A DNA stretch of 64,000 nucleotides, taken from Chamaecyparis obtusa. Its lineage: Eukaryota > Streptophyta > Pinopsida > Cupressales > Cupressaceae. A program made the translations under genes and the position numbers. This document shows, piece by piece, positions 46,301-58,344 of the stretch. The notes under the pieces are model-generated. The model made no database searches. It was given only the letters and a program-made list of their open reading frames with translations, and had not been told where the DNA came from. How positions within the stretch are numbered: the stretch's first letter is position 1; each line of letters opens with the position of its first letter. Location: assembly GCA_027943335.1 (NCBI GenBank), contig BSBK01001579.1, positions 561,001 through 625,000 on the forward strand, written 5' to 3'.

Positions 46301-47488
46301 TGTTCCAGAATTTGACTTTGTCTTTGTTTTTGGAACTAGAATCTAATTCATACTTGCTGTATTTGTTAAGCAATATATCTCCCTTACGAACAAGCACATT
46401 TTTTATCTTTATGACATTTTCTACCATTTTATCGAAAGAAGTATGATTCTACATTTGTAGGTGATAATTAATTTCTGGAATTAGGTTATTGATAAAGATT
46501 TCTAATTTCTCATTTTCTAAGATTTGTCTAGCATAGAGTGAAAATTTCTTCCCCCAGCATTTGAGGAAGGTTGGGAAGGATTCTCCTGGATTTTTTTTAA
46601 GATTGCAGATTTCAATCATAGTGACCAAATGTTGAATATTGTACAAGTATTGTTGGTAAAATAGTTTGATTAGCTCCTCAAAATTCTTGATGGTTGCAGG
46701 CATTTTAGAGAGCCAATGAATGGCTGCTCCTCTCAGAGATCGTGAGAAAAGACACATTAAGTAGGTTGGTTCATGCATAAACTCCATGGATTGAGTATAA
46801 AATTCTCTGACATGATCTTGGGGGTCAGAGTTTCCATCGTATTTGTCATATTTTGGTATCTCCACTCTTTTTGGGAATGGTGGCATGTACAAGTTTTTAT
46901 CGAATGGAAAGGGGCATAGAGATTCCATAGAGAATTCTTTAGGTTCCTTCTATTTTTCTAGCTTGTTGAGCTTAACTTGCATGGCATGCATCTATTCATC
47001 ATGGTTGTGATGGGAGTTTCTTCCTCTTGTGTGATGATATTATCGACATTAAAGTCTTGAGGAAGTTTGGCTCCTTGTTGAGCTAGTTGTAAGAAATAGG
47101 CCTCTTTCTCTTCTTGCAAGAAGTGTTTCATCATTTTTTGAAAGACATCATCATTTCTATATCGTTCAACTTTAGATGGTGTTTGTTCAGGACCTCTACC
47201 ATAATTAGAGTGATGACCTTGGGAGCCTTGGTTTCCTCCTCCTTGATACATTGTGGTGTTATGAGGACTCCCATGGATTGATTGATGTGGAATTGATTGA
47301 TTGCCTCTGTGGGTTGATTAAGGAGGATTAGAATAACCTTTTTTTAGATGTAGATTACCTAGAGCATCTTCTTTGTACCGAGTGGTATCATATAGTTGAT
47401 TAATGGTTTCAATAATGTAAGAAGACAAAGGTGAGAATTTAGGTTCTTCTCCAGGTTTTCTGTGTGAGGAAGCTCAGGTTTCCACCAT
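43331..47488 (-). pseudogene. Gypsy-3 gag, protease, G-patch and acidic linker
   Basis: ATG at 47488 starts MVET and meets TGA at 47474-47476, codon 5. Then GSQGHHSNYG, gag core (FSRSLRGAAIHWLSKM; GESFPTFLKCW), knuckle FCDFHQNKGHKTNKC (C-x2-H-x4-H-x4-C), protease pieces (YNILLGRPWIHEM), G-patch-like MGYTGVGPLGTRGKG (about 44470), the acidic linker and SHL-TAG-DRSP at the 43345 boundary. Broken by many stops and frame changes. Confidence 0.86.
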
Positions 47489-48330
47489 TTACCTTAGGTG
47501 AATTAGAAGAGAAAGATTAAGACAACTGATGAACAATCTACTTCAGGAAAATTGACTGACGCAACCTTGTCAAGCTTGGATTGGTTGATGGGATGTAAGT
47601 GTAGGATACTGTGCCCTCGATGTATGGGTAGACACCCAAAAGATAGCTAACTCAAGCTTACAACACTTAGCCATTTTGAGGATTGAATTTGAAGATGATT
47701 TTGACAAGGTTTTGACACAAGATGAAACAAGATTCAAATCGATAAATTAGAAGGCTAGATCAAACTCAAGAGACCACTTTAAGAAAATGAATTGGATTTT
47801 TTTGGTTTTTTGCTTTGTTCCTGACACAGTGAATATTATGACAGAATCTAGTGGTTGACTACAATGATTGAATTTTTGACAAATTTGAAGGCTTTCTGAC
47901 AATTTTGACAAAATTCTCATATGACTTTATCTAGGCTCGTACGAGTCAGGATGGGGTCTGATACGACAATTGGCAACACTCGTACGACAATCGACTCTAG
48001 TATTGAATTTTGCTTAGGTTTTATGACAATAATCATACAACAAAGTACAAGTTCTCATACGAGTTTATGGGGGTTCTGAAATGACAATTGGCAAAACTCG
48101 TACAACTTTTGATTTTCTAGGATGACAGTTGACACCAGAAAGGATTTTTGCTTCAGATTCGATCAATTTTTTAGCTGTTTGGTGTTTTCAGTGCATATTT
48201 CTTTGTCCAGGTTTTTGTAGATCTATGAAATGGATTGTCTAAAGTTGTTTAACATAGCAATAGGCTCACAAGCACAAAACATAGAGGGAACTAACTCAAT
48301 GAATCAATCACACCTATCTTACCCTAGCTA
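47489..48330 (-). other. Gypsy-3 leader remnant
   Basis: Shares text with the Gypsy-2 leader next to gag (ATGTATGGG...CACCCAAAAGATAGC). TCGTACGA at 47937-47944 and 47980-47987, TCATACGA at 48057-48064 and variants (GATACGACAATTGG). It lacks the primer-binding site and most of the region that in Gypsy-2 lies between the two palindrome clusters. Confidence 0.7.
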
Positions 48331-49132
48331 GGAGAAGAGATGTATTACTTGCTCATTGACTTAGGAACACACTCATGGACTCATGGATTTCTATGTAATA
48401 TGATGAAAAACTGATATGAAATTGATCTAAAGTGGATTGAAATGGTTTTCAAATCTAATCTCACAATGCTATGGAATGCTATGAATGAATTGAAATTGCA
48501 AAAATCTCACAATCGCTTGTTCGCAAGAGCTCGATTCTCCAAGTAATTGAAAGCGTAGTTGAAGGATCATTTCTGAAGAACTGAGTCTCATTTATATAGA
48601 AATCCAGGGCTTGAGGGTGCATGGAAAAAGCCATAAATCATTCCTTGATGAACTCAACTTGATTTTTGAGTTATCAATGAATTAGAAATAGTTACCTCAC
48701 AAAATCTTGCAAAATCGGCTTTTTAACTCAAATCAAGAGTGCAATTCACTTTTTCAACTCACAATCATATGTTGAGTTTAGAATGTTAACAAATTGAATT
48801 GATTTGTTGATTTAAAGTTTAACTGCTTTTTCTAAATGTGCATAATTTAATATGAATTTATTTAATATTCCAAGTGATTTATCCTCAACTTAACTGATTT
48901 TTGACTAAAAATAACTGATTTATGGGTTAATCAATTATTTGATCAAACTTTATCCCAAAACTATATCATTAAATTTGACAACTGGATTTAATCAATTAAA
49001 TAAGAATCTAATCAATTATTTGTAAGATTTTTTATTTATTGTCAAAATTAAATAATATTAATTAGGAATAAATAGAATTAAATCTAATTAAATTAATTAA
49101 GTGGCAAAATTAAATCTAATTAATTAAATATT
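48331..49132 (-). repeat. Gypsy-3 LTR, first segment
   Basis: Aligns with Gypsy-2 LTR from GAAATCCAGGGCTT (about 48600) through AATTAATTAAATAT. TATA-like CTATATAAATGAGAC on the minus strand at about 48587-48602. Split at 49132 by a TG...CA element and resumed at 52038. The left end is diverged and set only approximately. Confidence 0.75.
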
Positions 49133-52037
49133 TGTCATGCCCAAATTTCCTTAAGCAAAAACACAACTAATTTTTTTTCAAATATTAATATATATGTGTA
49201 TGTTAAAAGTGTATAGCTTGCTAAGATTTCTTCTAAACATATTTTACAATAGCAGTACAAGCACTAGTATGGACGGATTATCACAAGAAACATAAATAAA
49301 TAAAGAATATTACTCTACCTTCAAGTTATAGCTACAATCAAAGAGATACAACATTAATCATTTCTTCTTCTTCTTTTTTATTTCAACTAGGAAGCATGTG
49401 ACCACTTTTTACACACACTACAAATTTTCATAGCCCTGGCCTGGTCCAACCAAGATATCTTGAAAAACCTGCAAGAAACGAAACTGACTAGCAAAACCAT
49501 GGTACTCTCCTCCCTACCATATGGCATCATGAGACCTCGTAGGTCCTAGCCAACCCCCGAGCAAGGGGAAATCAAGCCAACAAGAAACATCCATACATCC
49601 CTCAAAAATCTCATCAACACATAAAGGAAACAATTTCAACAAGAACAACAAACTAATCTTCACATTTACAAAAGAAAAACAAGAAACATGCTCTTAACAA
49701 GCTCATGATTCTCTTACTACTACAAAGGAATGCAAATAACACAACACAAGATCATGATACTACAACAACAATACAACAAATTCCTCCAAAAACACAACAA
49801 CACTAAGATCACAAATACTACACTAAGGAAATGACAAGATTTTGCATACAAAAGATAAACTTGCAAGAGAGCTATTTCCTCTCATCATAAAAACAAAAAC
49901 AAATAAGCAAGAATGAATGTGCACCAACCTAAAATCCAATGCTTAATGAAGAAGGTTGTAGAAGAGCTATCCCCTTTCCAAGGTTCTCCAAAACTAGCTA
50001 AGTCTCCAAAACTAGAGAGTGGGTGTCCACCCAAAACCTTCCCCCAAAACTCCTACTCAAAGCGATCTTTCACCAAACCCTCATTAATGGGTATGGTTCA
50101 TGGAGTACTCCCATCTCTCCTTGTCTCCCTTCATAAATGAGGTGGAGACCAAGAATGGGGAAAGAGGAATGGCCTTGTCCTCCTATTGGATGGTTGTGCC
50201 AAGGTGAGTCCCCCAAGAGTGGATTTTCGTCCATCTTGGAAAACCCACTTTTGGGAGGTCTCCCAAGTCAAAAGTAAGGTGTCCTATAGTCAAAAATTCC
50301 CCTTACCCAATGGTCTATCAAGGGGACTTGTCATTTTTGTGCTAAAGACTACCCAATGTGTCCACATGAGTCTTCAAAACACCCTTCTAGGCTACCCTAT
50401 AGATTTGACATGGATGTGACTCTTCCTTGGCTCTCTAATCAAGTGGCTCTTCTTGGGAAGGACAACTAGGTGACCCTTCAAGCTCCCCAAGAGACATGCC
50501 AACACATCACTAGCACAAGGAAAACATTTCACAACACACTTGACATGTCACATATAAATTCACAAGATATAAAAAGAAGAAATAAATTAAAGTACACACA
50601 CACACACACACACACACATTCACTTCATGAAATAAAAGACATCCAAAATGAGCTCTTGTCTCCCTCTGGACACGACCTTGGTGTCATGGGAGACACAATA
50701 CATGTTAGCTTGACTCCCCCTAAATTTCATGGTTTTATCCCTGCACACTTGAGATAATATCAGTAATTCCAATAATATGTCATGTATATAATCCAATTAA
50801 AGCATCATATAAACCCATTTGTACATATACAACAATTAAGTCTACATCCACATCACCTCATTCTTATATATAAATCTACATTTCTCCAAATCCAAAATTG
50901 ATCAAAATAGATATATAGTAATTGAAAATACCTCCTAACCAAGTTTCATAACTCAATTCCACATAGTCCATATTCCTTTATACTCTCTAACTCTAAAGCA
51001 TATCATAATTTTCATTTATTTAAATTACCTCAATTTATCTGCATCAAGTCGCACATATCAATATAAGATCCAAGATCTTAGTTCTATATCCTTTCATTTA
51101 GCTCATAACTATAAGCAAGTAAAACATAACCCAAATAAGATGTAGTACCAATGCACCAGGGCCTTCCATCAAATCAGGTCAGAATGTATTATCTTGTAAT
51201 AACATTATCTCAATTTAACACATGGTACTCAATCATTAGGTTCATATCCTAGAATACACAATGCTATCTTAAAACAAGGTGGTCCTTAACCCATGATAAA
51301 CATTGGACCTAAAAACATAATTACCTACTATGAAATCATCCCATAATACAATTTGTCTTGGATCCCTTCTTTATTAATTTTGAGTATGTTTCAAGAAGAC
51401 AAGTCATGAAGATGGTTGTCTCAAGGTTATTTCTAATCCATCCTGTATTTAATTATTGATCCTATTATGTCTTTAAAATCTACAACTTCACTAATCAAGT
51501 TGGTTAATAGTGAGGACATGTCAAACTCAAAAAGTTTCTATACTTCCTTAAGCTTAACTTAGTCTTGGTTATGCTATTGTACTTCAACCATTGACACTAT
51601 TGATTCAAAAATCTCTATTGTTTAATTACCATAGATTGTCTTTTCTCTAAAATGTCTCAACACTATGCATGTTAAATTGGCACATACTATTAATCATTAG
51701 GGGAATATTCCAATCCTCATAAGCTTCCTAATAATAATTTAGATAAAATTTCCAAGCATCCTAGAGTAACATTAATACTATCATGTTAGCACAGGTATAC
51801 ATCTTCATGTTCTAATACCACAATAGTTAGCCAATGTAATATTACTTCAAAACTATATCTTAAATTAATATATTTCATGAATCCATTTGAAGATGAAATC
51901 TATTCTAATTAAGTTGACGAACTACAGTCAAGATATCTAATTACTTTGCATAAAATCTATGGAAAGTTTTGCAAGAAATAACAATAGTGCTTACCAGAGC
52001 CTTCTTACCAAGATGAGGGAAATGGAGGGGTCCTACA
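49133..52037. mobile_element. probable solo LTR (2905 bp)
   Basis: Begins TGTCATGCCC and ends GGGTCCTACA (reverse complement TGTAGGACCC), flanked by exact 5-bp duplications ATATT (49128-49132 and 52038-52042), inside a Gypsy-3 LTR that reads on across it. No repeat of one end near the other, no primer-binding site and no pol or gag motif, so a single LTR left by recombination is the best reading; a non-coding LTR-less relic is the alternative. An (AC)n run lies at 50594-50618. Short open stretches (49913-50757) have no known domain. Orientation not determined. Confidence 0.75.
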
Positions 52038-52227
52038 ATATTTATCATATTCAAATAATCAAATTTAGGATAAATAAAAGAATATCATTTATCGCCAAAT
52101 AATATTTAATTAGGAGATAATTTGGATAAATTAAGAATATTTAGGAAATATTTTCCAATGCAGAATTACGATAAAATCAATTAGGGTTTTGATAATTTGA
52201 TGTGAAAATGGAAAAACCTTCCCCACA
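52038..52227 (-). repeat. Gypsy-3 LTR, second segment
   Basis: Continues the LTR: AAATTTAGGATAAAT, TCGCCAAATAAT, AATGCAGAATTACGATAAAATC match the Gypsy-2 LTR near 23515-23640. The end is tentatively put at CCCCACA (52227), giving TGTGGGG as the minus-strand start. Divergence makes this uncertain. Confidence 0.65.
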
Positions 52228-53530
52228 ATATTATAATATATTTTGATAGCTCTAGCCTTAATGTAGATGTTTTAACTCATTTTGAGCTTATCTCAATGAT
52301 TCTAACTCCTATAGTAGTTCCCACTAGGTCTATTCTACCTCCATTGATCCCTATTAGTGCATCTTCAATAGTTTATGAGTTGGTTTCTCCACTATTCATT
52401 TCTACTAATCTGAATCTTCTTTCAGCTCTAGAACCAAAGCTACTTATTCTTGCTCTTGGTCCTCTATGATTGATCTCTATTCATGCATTGTTCCTTATTC
52501 CTTTCACCAATGTTTATGTAGGTTTTGTACTCCCTTCTTCTCAAATTAAGGATTTAAAGTAATTTTATTATACAATTGTGCAAATGAGAAAGATAGGTAT
52601 TGAGAAAGATAATACTTTCAAGTCCATGTGTAAGTTACACACCAAGATTAAGAGTGTAGCATCATTTAGACTTTCTCTTTAGGTGTTATAATTTTTTAAG
52701 GTCTTTCAATTTAGTGATCTTGTTTTTATCTTGCTTGGATTTTCATCTCTTGGGGAACTTAGTTTGTATACCTTATACTATTTTATCGTAAAAGGGTTTG
52801 GACCCTTAAAAAAAACCCAATTTTAATTCTAATTATAAAATTCATAATGTTTCAAACTATGCAATATGCACAAGTTAGTGGTTATTAGAGATGTGATTAT
52901 ACATATGATTAGTAATGATCCATCATATGATCCTTATGATGACATAAATATTTAAATTCTTATGTTTCACTCTTTATAAATGTTAGGTAGATGTGAAATA
53001 AATAAAAAATTAATATGTTTATTTCTCTAAGCATATTTTATCTAGCACATTCCCATATGACATATGATAGTATATAAAGAAAATATTTGTGATGGATAAT
53101 TTAAAATATTTTGAGTTCTACATTATATTAAATGAAATGGAGAGAGAAATAGAAAAGATTGTAACAAGAATTTATACGTTACAAAAACAACTACTAAAAT
53201 AATTAACCAAATTTAGAAATAGAAATAGAAAGATATAAATAACTTTGAACTAGATGATGTAGTTAATCGAATTGAATCACACACAATGTATGTATACATG
53301 TATGTATATATATATATGTGTGTATGTAGATATGCTGTCAAATAGTTGTCTTTACAAGTTCAGTGGCCGACTTCTCACCAAAAACAGCGACACGGGCCGT
53401 AGGCTGACATTTATGATCATAACAGGAATGCACAAACCAATGGATTGCAGACATCTTTTAGATCGGCTTGCATCATCATTTTCAGCCATTGATTTCTAAA
53501 ATGAGGTAGTGCATTTCCGATAAAAACCTT
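52228..53530. other. intergenic DNA before the receptor gene
   Basis: 52260-52480 is a TC-rich decayed stretch reminiscent in composition of the gag of the gag-only element, but with no alignable motif. 52800-53250 is AT-rich. A (TA)n/(TG)n run lies at 53290-53325. No gene supported. Promoter elements beyond the TATA-like site were not identified. Confidence 0.5.
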
Positions 53531-53556
53531 TCAGCGGAATTGAATTTTTCTATCAT

Positions 53557-53565
53557 ATTATAAAC
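53557..53565 (+). promoter_or_regulatory. TATA-like box of receptor-like protein gene
   Basis: ATTATAAAC, 63-71 bp upstream of the ATG at 53628; a start site near 53590 would give a leader of about 40 nt. Position fits, sequence is only moderately close to TATAAA. Confidence 0.5.
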
Positions 53566-53627
53566 GCCTTCAAGACAATGAATGACTAGAAACATTGAGT
53601 CTTCAAGTCATTGTGATTCAGAGAGAA

Positions 53628-56547
53628 ATGGAGTGCAGTAGACAAATGACATTAATAATTCGGATGCTGTGCTTAAGCTTGGCTCTAGCATTCACTTTAA
53701 CATCGGCCACCTCAATACCCTTTCACAACACCTCGCATTCTAATTCTCATGTCTCTGATCTGTATCGCCACGCCAAGGAAGGTGATGAAAGTATTTTTGA
53801 GAAGAGGGACGTTGAAGCGCTACTCTCTATTAAAAATGGCATTACAGCAGATCCCATGCACTGGCTTTCCAACTGGACTTCTACCAATTCAGAAAATGTG
53901 TGCTCGTGGACCGGTGTTTGGTGCAGAAAGAATACCAACAAAGTTGTGGCCATCATTCTGCCTCAATTGGGGTTGGAAGGTACCATTTCACCCTTTATAG
54001 GGAACCTATCTTTACTAGGCATTCTGAATCTATCCAGCAACTATTTGATGGGAAGGATTCCACCTCAGCTTGGCCAACTGAAAGCTTTGAGAGTATTAGA
54101 CCTCAATGCGAATCAGCTTACGGGTTCTATCCCCGCATCTCTTGGCGGGCTGAGCAAGTTACAACATCTCCGTTTGCCTCACAATGAACTGGTTGGAAGG
54201 ATTCCAAGTTCTCTTGCTAACTGCACATCGCTCCTTGATTTGCACCTTGACTATAACAATCTCACAGGTTCGATTCCATATGTTTTGTAGTTGATCAAAG
54301 GTGCTGTATCTTTACTTTAAAGTTAACTTGCTGAACGGTAGCAACCATCCTCATCGTAATTGCTCTGAATTTAACTATTTTGGATTTTTCTCATAATTTT
54401 TGACAGGTAGCATTCCGTCTGAACTGGGGAGGCTGAAGAAGTTACAGTACTTCTGGCTGCAGACGAACAACTTGCAATCCCAAATCCCTGCAGAAATAGG
54501 AAACTGTAGTAGTCTTGAGGATTTTGATTTGGGATACAACAATATCCGTGGACCATTGCCCATGAGTATTGGGATGCTTCCTCTTTCCGCCTTTTCTTTA
54601 TTAGGAGACCAGATTGAAGGCACACTGCCAGAAGCCATCTTCAATATGACCCAGCTGACCATCTTAAATATTGGTATAAACAGGTTCAGCGGACCCATTC
54701 CCCAGGCCATTGGAAAGCTGACAGAGTTGACCTATTTAAATCTGGGTACAAATAGATTAACTGGTCTGATACCTGAAGGGATGTCAAATTTGAGCAAGCT
54801 TGAAAATGTTTTCCTTGACACTAACAATCTGACTGGAGAAATTCCCAAGGGCATAGGAAAACTACGATCTTTGCAGCGGTTGGTTCTATTATCAAACAAT
54901 TTGACAGGAGGCATTCCCTCTGAACTGGGGATGTTAAAGAACTTACAGTACCTCTTGCTGCAGACGAACAGCTTGCAATCCCAAATCCCTCCAGAAATAG
55001 GAAACTGTAGTAGTCTTGATGATTTTGATTTGGGATACAACAATATCCGTGGACCATTGCCCATGAGTATTGGGATGCTTCCTCTTTCCGCCTTTTCTTT
55101 ATTAGGAAACCAGATTGAAGGTACACTGCCAGAAGCCCTCTTCAATATGACCCAGCTGACCTATTTAAATATTGGTGTAAATATGTTCAGCGGATCCATT
55201 CCCCAGGCCATTGGAAAACTGACAGAGTTGACCTATTTAAATCTGGGTACAAATAGATTAATTGGTCGGCTACCTGAAGCAACATCAAATTTGAGCAAGC
55301 TTGAAAATCTTTTCCTTGACACTAACAATCTCAGTGGAGAAATTCCCAAGGGCATAGGAGAACTGCGGTCTTTGCAGACATTGGCTCTATTTTCAAACAA
55401 TTTAACTGGAGGTATACCAGCAACATTGATTGACTGCATAGCCCTGAAGAGACTAAAGCTATCCGGCAACTCATTCTATGGGGATCTACATATCAATTTT
55501 TCTTCATCTATTGAAGTTCTTTCAGGTCATTCTAATCATTTCTTTGGTACTTTGCCTGTCTCCTTGGTTAATTGTACGAATCTTAAGCTTCTGGATTTCA
55601 GCAAGAATCAGTTAACAGGCAAGTTTCCCTCAGGCTTCCTTGCAAAGAGTCAAGAGTTGAGAGTTTTAAGTCTTGGCTATAATGAACTTGAAGGCAGAAT
55701 TCCTTTGTGGATCACAAGCCTCGCCAGTTTGCAGGTGCTGGATTTATCCAATAATAGACTCAACGGAAGAATTCCCTATCGTCTGAATGGGCTGATGGGA
55801 TTTCAAATTTCAGAATCTTCTCACTCTCATCTGACAGGTAACACATTGTATGAAGACGTGGACATAGTAATGAAAGGGAACGAGTATAAAATTACTTATG
55901 TGCTGGAAGCAAACACTATTCTGGACCTGTCATTCAATAACCTTACTGGCCAAATACCTGAAAGCATTGGGAATCTGTCTAGCATGAGGCTGTTAAACCT
56001 TTCTGGAAATCATCTGGAAGGTAGGATACCTGCATCTTTAGGGCAAATATCAACCCTGGAACAATTGGACTTGTCTCAGAATAACTTGAGTGGGCACATA
56101 CCAGAGGAGCTGTCTAAATTGACCTTTTTGTCTACTTTCAATGTTTCTTTCAACAATCTTTGTGGGCGTATTCCTGGAGGAACACAGTTTTCGGGTTTTG
56201 AAGAGAAATCATACCTGGGAAACCCTCCGTGTTTTTGTGACAATAGATTCCCTTTCAGGAAATGTGAAAAAAATGTGACATTAGTTTCGCCTTCAGAAAA
56301 TGGGGAAAAGTCATTATGGAGCAGAGTAGATGAGTATGTGTCAGTAATCGCTGTGGGGCTGGGGTTGGGGATTGGATTTGGCGGAACAATGTCACTGATT
56401 GTCTGGTGGGGCGAACTTGGGCGTTGGATTAGGGCCCTCAAAAGAAGACACTTCAATGGAGTTGCACACTCCCAAAGTTGCAGTTGGAGTTTGAATTACA
56501 GCCCTCACTTCTCATTTCAGCCATCCACATCTGCATCCACTAGTTAG
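53628..56547 (+). CDS. LRR receptor-like protein (no kinase), two exons
   Basis: Exons 53628-54267 and 54407-56547 join in phase to give 926 codons. Order: hydrophobic signal peptide (about 1-29); N-terminal cap with CSWTGVWC (92-99); a long run of extracellular plant-type LRRs (GxIPxxLGxLxxLxxLxLxxNxL), N-glycosylation sites frequent; a non-LRR island with VDIVMKGNEYKI (about 698-709); four last LRRs; a Cys-containing juxtamembrane part (NPPCFCD); one membrane span (857-881); and a 45-residue Ser-rich tail without kinase. This is receptor-like-protein architecture; relatives sense microbial or developmental signals at the plasma membrane with partner kinases. Residues 215-381 and 382-548 are a 167-residue near-identical duplication. 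ATG at 53628 chosen because it opens the signal peptide; an ATG at 53646 is possible. Not surrounded by relatives here; expression unknown. Confidence 0.88.
54268..54406 (+). other. intron of receptor-like protein gene (139 bp)
   Basis: Donor ACAG|GTTCG, acceptor TTTTTGACAG|GTAGC, AT-rich body, phase 1. Needed because the first exon otherwise meets TAG at 54288-54290 after SIPYVL. Both edges carry the same LRR-coding text: CTCACAGGTTCGATTCC and TTGACAGGTAGCATTCC. Confidence 0.82.
54409..55410 (+). repeat. 501-bp tandem duplication inside receptor gene
   Basis: 54409-54909 and 54910-55410 are direct repeats encoding 167 residues each (IPSELG(R/M)LK(K/N)LQY to SNNLTGG), about seven LRRs. Runs of over 100 bp are identical or nearly so (for example around 54500-54600 and 55000-55100). 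Confidence 0.95.
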
Positions 56548-57588
56548 CTGCCCTGTCTACTCTTCATTTTCAAAATGTTTTTGATTTCATCTATTCACCA
56601 GTGTGGCTGTCTGTTAAAAAAAATAGGGATTTCTATGCGAGACGCTAAAATAGCTTTGTGTGGAGGACCTTAGTTTAATATCAGTTATTCCTTTAATAAA
56701 TATACTGACCTTAGTTTAATATTAGTTTTTTCTTAAATAAATATACTTTATGTTGTGTATTAGTTGTATAAAAAGATGTGGAATGATATATTTAATTAAT
56801 GATATATTGGAGGGTATAAATTATAGATTATAAGTTCTTTAGACTCTTCATTTTATATTGTAGCTTTAAAATAATATAAAGAAATAAATAATTTATGAAA
56901 TAGATTGATTATGCTCTCTTTAAATTTCTATTTGATGAAGATCAATCTATGTTTTCTTGTTCTATCATCTGCATTTCATAAATGATATGCTAGATTAGAG
57001 ATATTTATAAGGAAAATACATGTATAAGAACTAAACATTGCTTATAGTTTAATTTAATAAAATGACAAGTGTACTTGACATGTATGCAAAACAAATGAAA
57101 CATCAGATATTGTAAGAAGTAAATTTTGCACATTTCTACAAAGATACTAAGAACATATGTTTGAAAGGTTAAAATTTAGACATTGACATATATTTGTAGT
57201 TTAGTTCTCTATAATGATTAAGCATGCTTGTAATTTTTTCATAACCTGTAAGTATAATTCAAACCCAGCAAAAATAAAATAAATATGTTGATAAAGATAA
57301 TTCATAGAAAAAATAATTACTAAAGTAGACAATATAAAATTACTTCACAGAATAATGTCCCAAATCCCTAAAATTATTTCATAAATAATTCTTTTGCTTT
57401 TTAAAATTAAAAATAAAGTAAAAACCATAAAATAGCTCTATAATAAATAATAAATAACAATAGTTCTAGCACACTACCGTCTTTAGAATTATTCAAATTT
57501 CTCCATTAGGGCTTCCCTCTGTGCTCTCGGCTAGGGCTTGCATTGATCAGACATTGGAGAGATTTCAGATCCAGCAGATTATATTTCT
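56548..57588 (+). other. 3' flank of receptor gene and AT-rich spacer
   Basis: AATAAATAT at about 56694 and again at about 56738, in a short tandem repeat (CCTTAGTTTAATAT...CTTTAATAAATATACT), are candidate poly(A) signals. Nothing else recognised to 57480. Confidence 0.5.
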
Positions 57589-57589
57589 A

Positions 57590-58344
57590 ATGGAGAGAAT
57601 GATGGATGGTTCTACTTTTAGCAGGTGATTTCCAACAAGAATATTTCAAAAAAATTTATCAACGGAAAAGGCAGATGTTGGCCCTACATCCTATCCTAAC
57701 ATTATGGTCATCGATTCAATTCCTTTGTCTTTCCCTAACAATGTTCTAGTGTGACACTCTATAACAGCCACTTATCCCAATACTATACCAGTTGGAGGTC
57801 CTCAGTATGATTTTGGCACTACAAAAGCTTGGGCTCCCAGGGCTCCCTTCAATCCAAATGGCAGCATCAAATTTCAGCATAAATTCAAGGGTCGTAGACA
57901 AAACAATTGTTCTTGATCAAGGAAATATTTCAGGACTGAGAGGACAAGGGACAACATAAATAAGGGTTTTCGCCATGGGACGAAGAAATGGCTTCCCAAG
58001 AAGCCTCGGCAAGAGCTTTGGTATGAAAGAGCTCCAACGCATGTCAAACGGGATGCTCAAGATTTTGTTCAAGTAACATTTTCTCAAGAAGACATTTTAC
58101 CTAAATTCTCTGAATTGCGGGAGAGGGCCCTGATTGGTATGTTTTGGAAATTTCTTCGTTCACCTAAATCTTTAGATTGGATCTTTTCTCAGTGGGAACG
58201 TGTTTCAAATGTTTTCTTTGTGGATAAGGGTGAAGGGTTTTTTATAGTGGTTTTTTCTTCCTCCTCTTTTCGAGATAAGGTTCACCATGTTAAGTCCTCG
58301 TATGGAAAGGCATGGCTTATTAACTCAAAAAAATGCCCTAATTA
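57590..58344 (+). pseudogene. LINE ORF1 remnant with DUF4283-like domain
   Basis: The plus strand reads from ATG at 57590 (MERMMDG) with early stops and a frame change, then a basic, Asn/Lys-rich part (KFQHKFKGRRQNN; FRHGTKKWLPKKPRQ). From about 58070 it reads DILPKFSELRERALIGMFW, LDWIFSQWERVSNVFFVDKG and FFIVVFSSSSFRDKV, a pattern I recognise as the DUF4283 domain found at the start of plant LINE ORF1 and related proteins. Ends at TAA 58342-58344, before any zinc knuckle; no ORF2 follows. A host gene of the same domain is the alternative. Non-functional as read. Confidence 0.55.

Larger units (their letters stand above)
33250..52227 (-). mobile_element. Gypsy-3: decayed Tat-type element with nested insertions
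   Basis: Minus-strand relative of Gypsy-2: tail (33250-34560), pol (34561-35386 and 40877-43330), gag-protease (43331-47488), leader (47489 to about 48300) and one LTR (about 48330-49132 and 52038-52227). Two later insertions split it: a CACTA transposon in integrase and a 2.9 kb TG...CA element in the LTR. No 3' LTR is seen to the left and the primer-binding site is missing, so the element is truncated and its ends are approximate. It has more stops and frame changes than Gypsy-2, so it is older. Confidence 0.88.

Noticed and set aside
50594..50618. (AC)n array, first considered as a boundary of a nested element
   Set aside because: Flanking sequence gives no terminal repeat or target duplication; it is an ordinary microsatellite inside the presumed solo LTR.
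53272..53499. Small open frame upstream of the receptor gene
   Set aside because: It runs through a TA/TG microsatellite, has no known domain and ends before the TATA-like site.
54371..55469. Long antisense open frames across the receptor gene exon 2
   Set aside because: Shadows of the LRR coding frame, repeated because the exon itself is duplicated.
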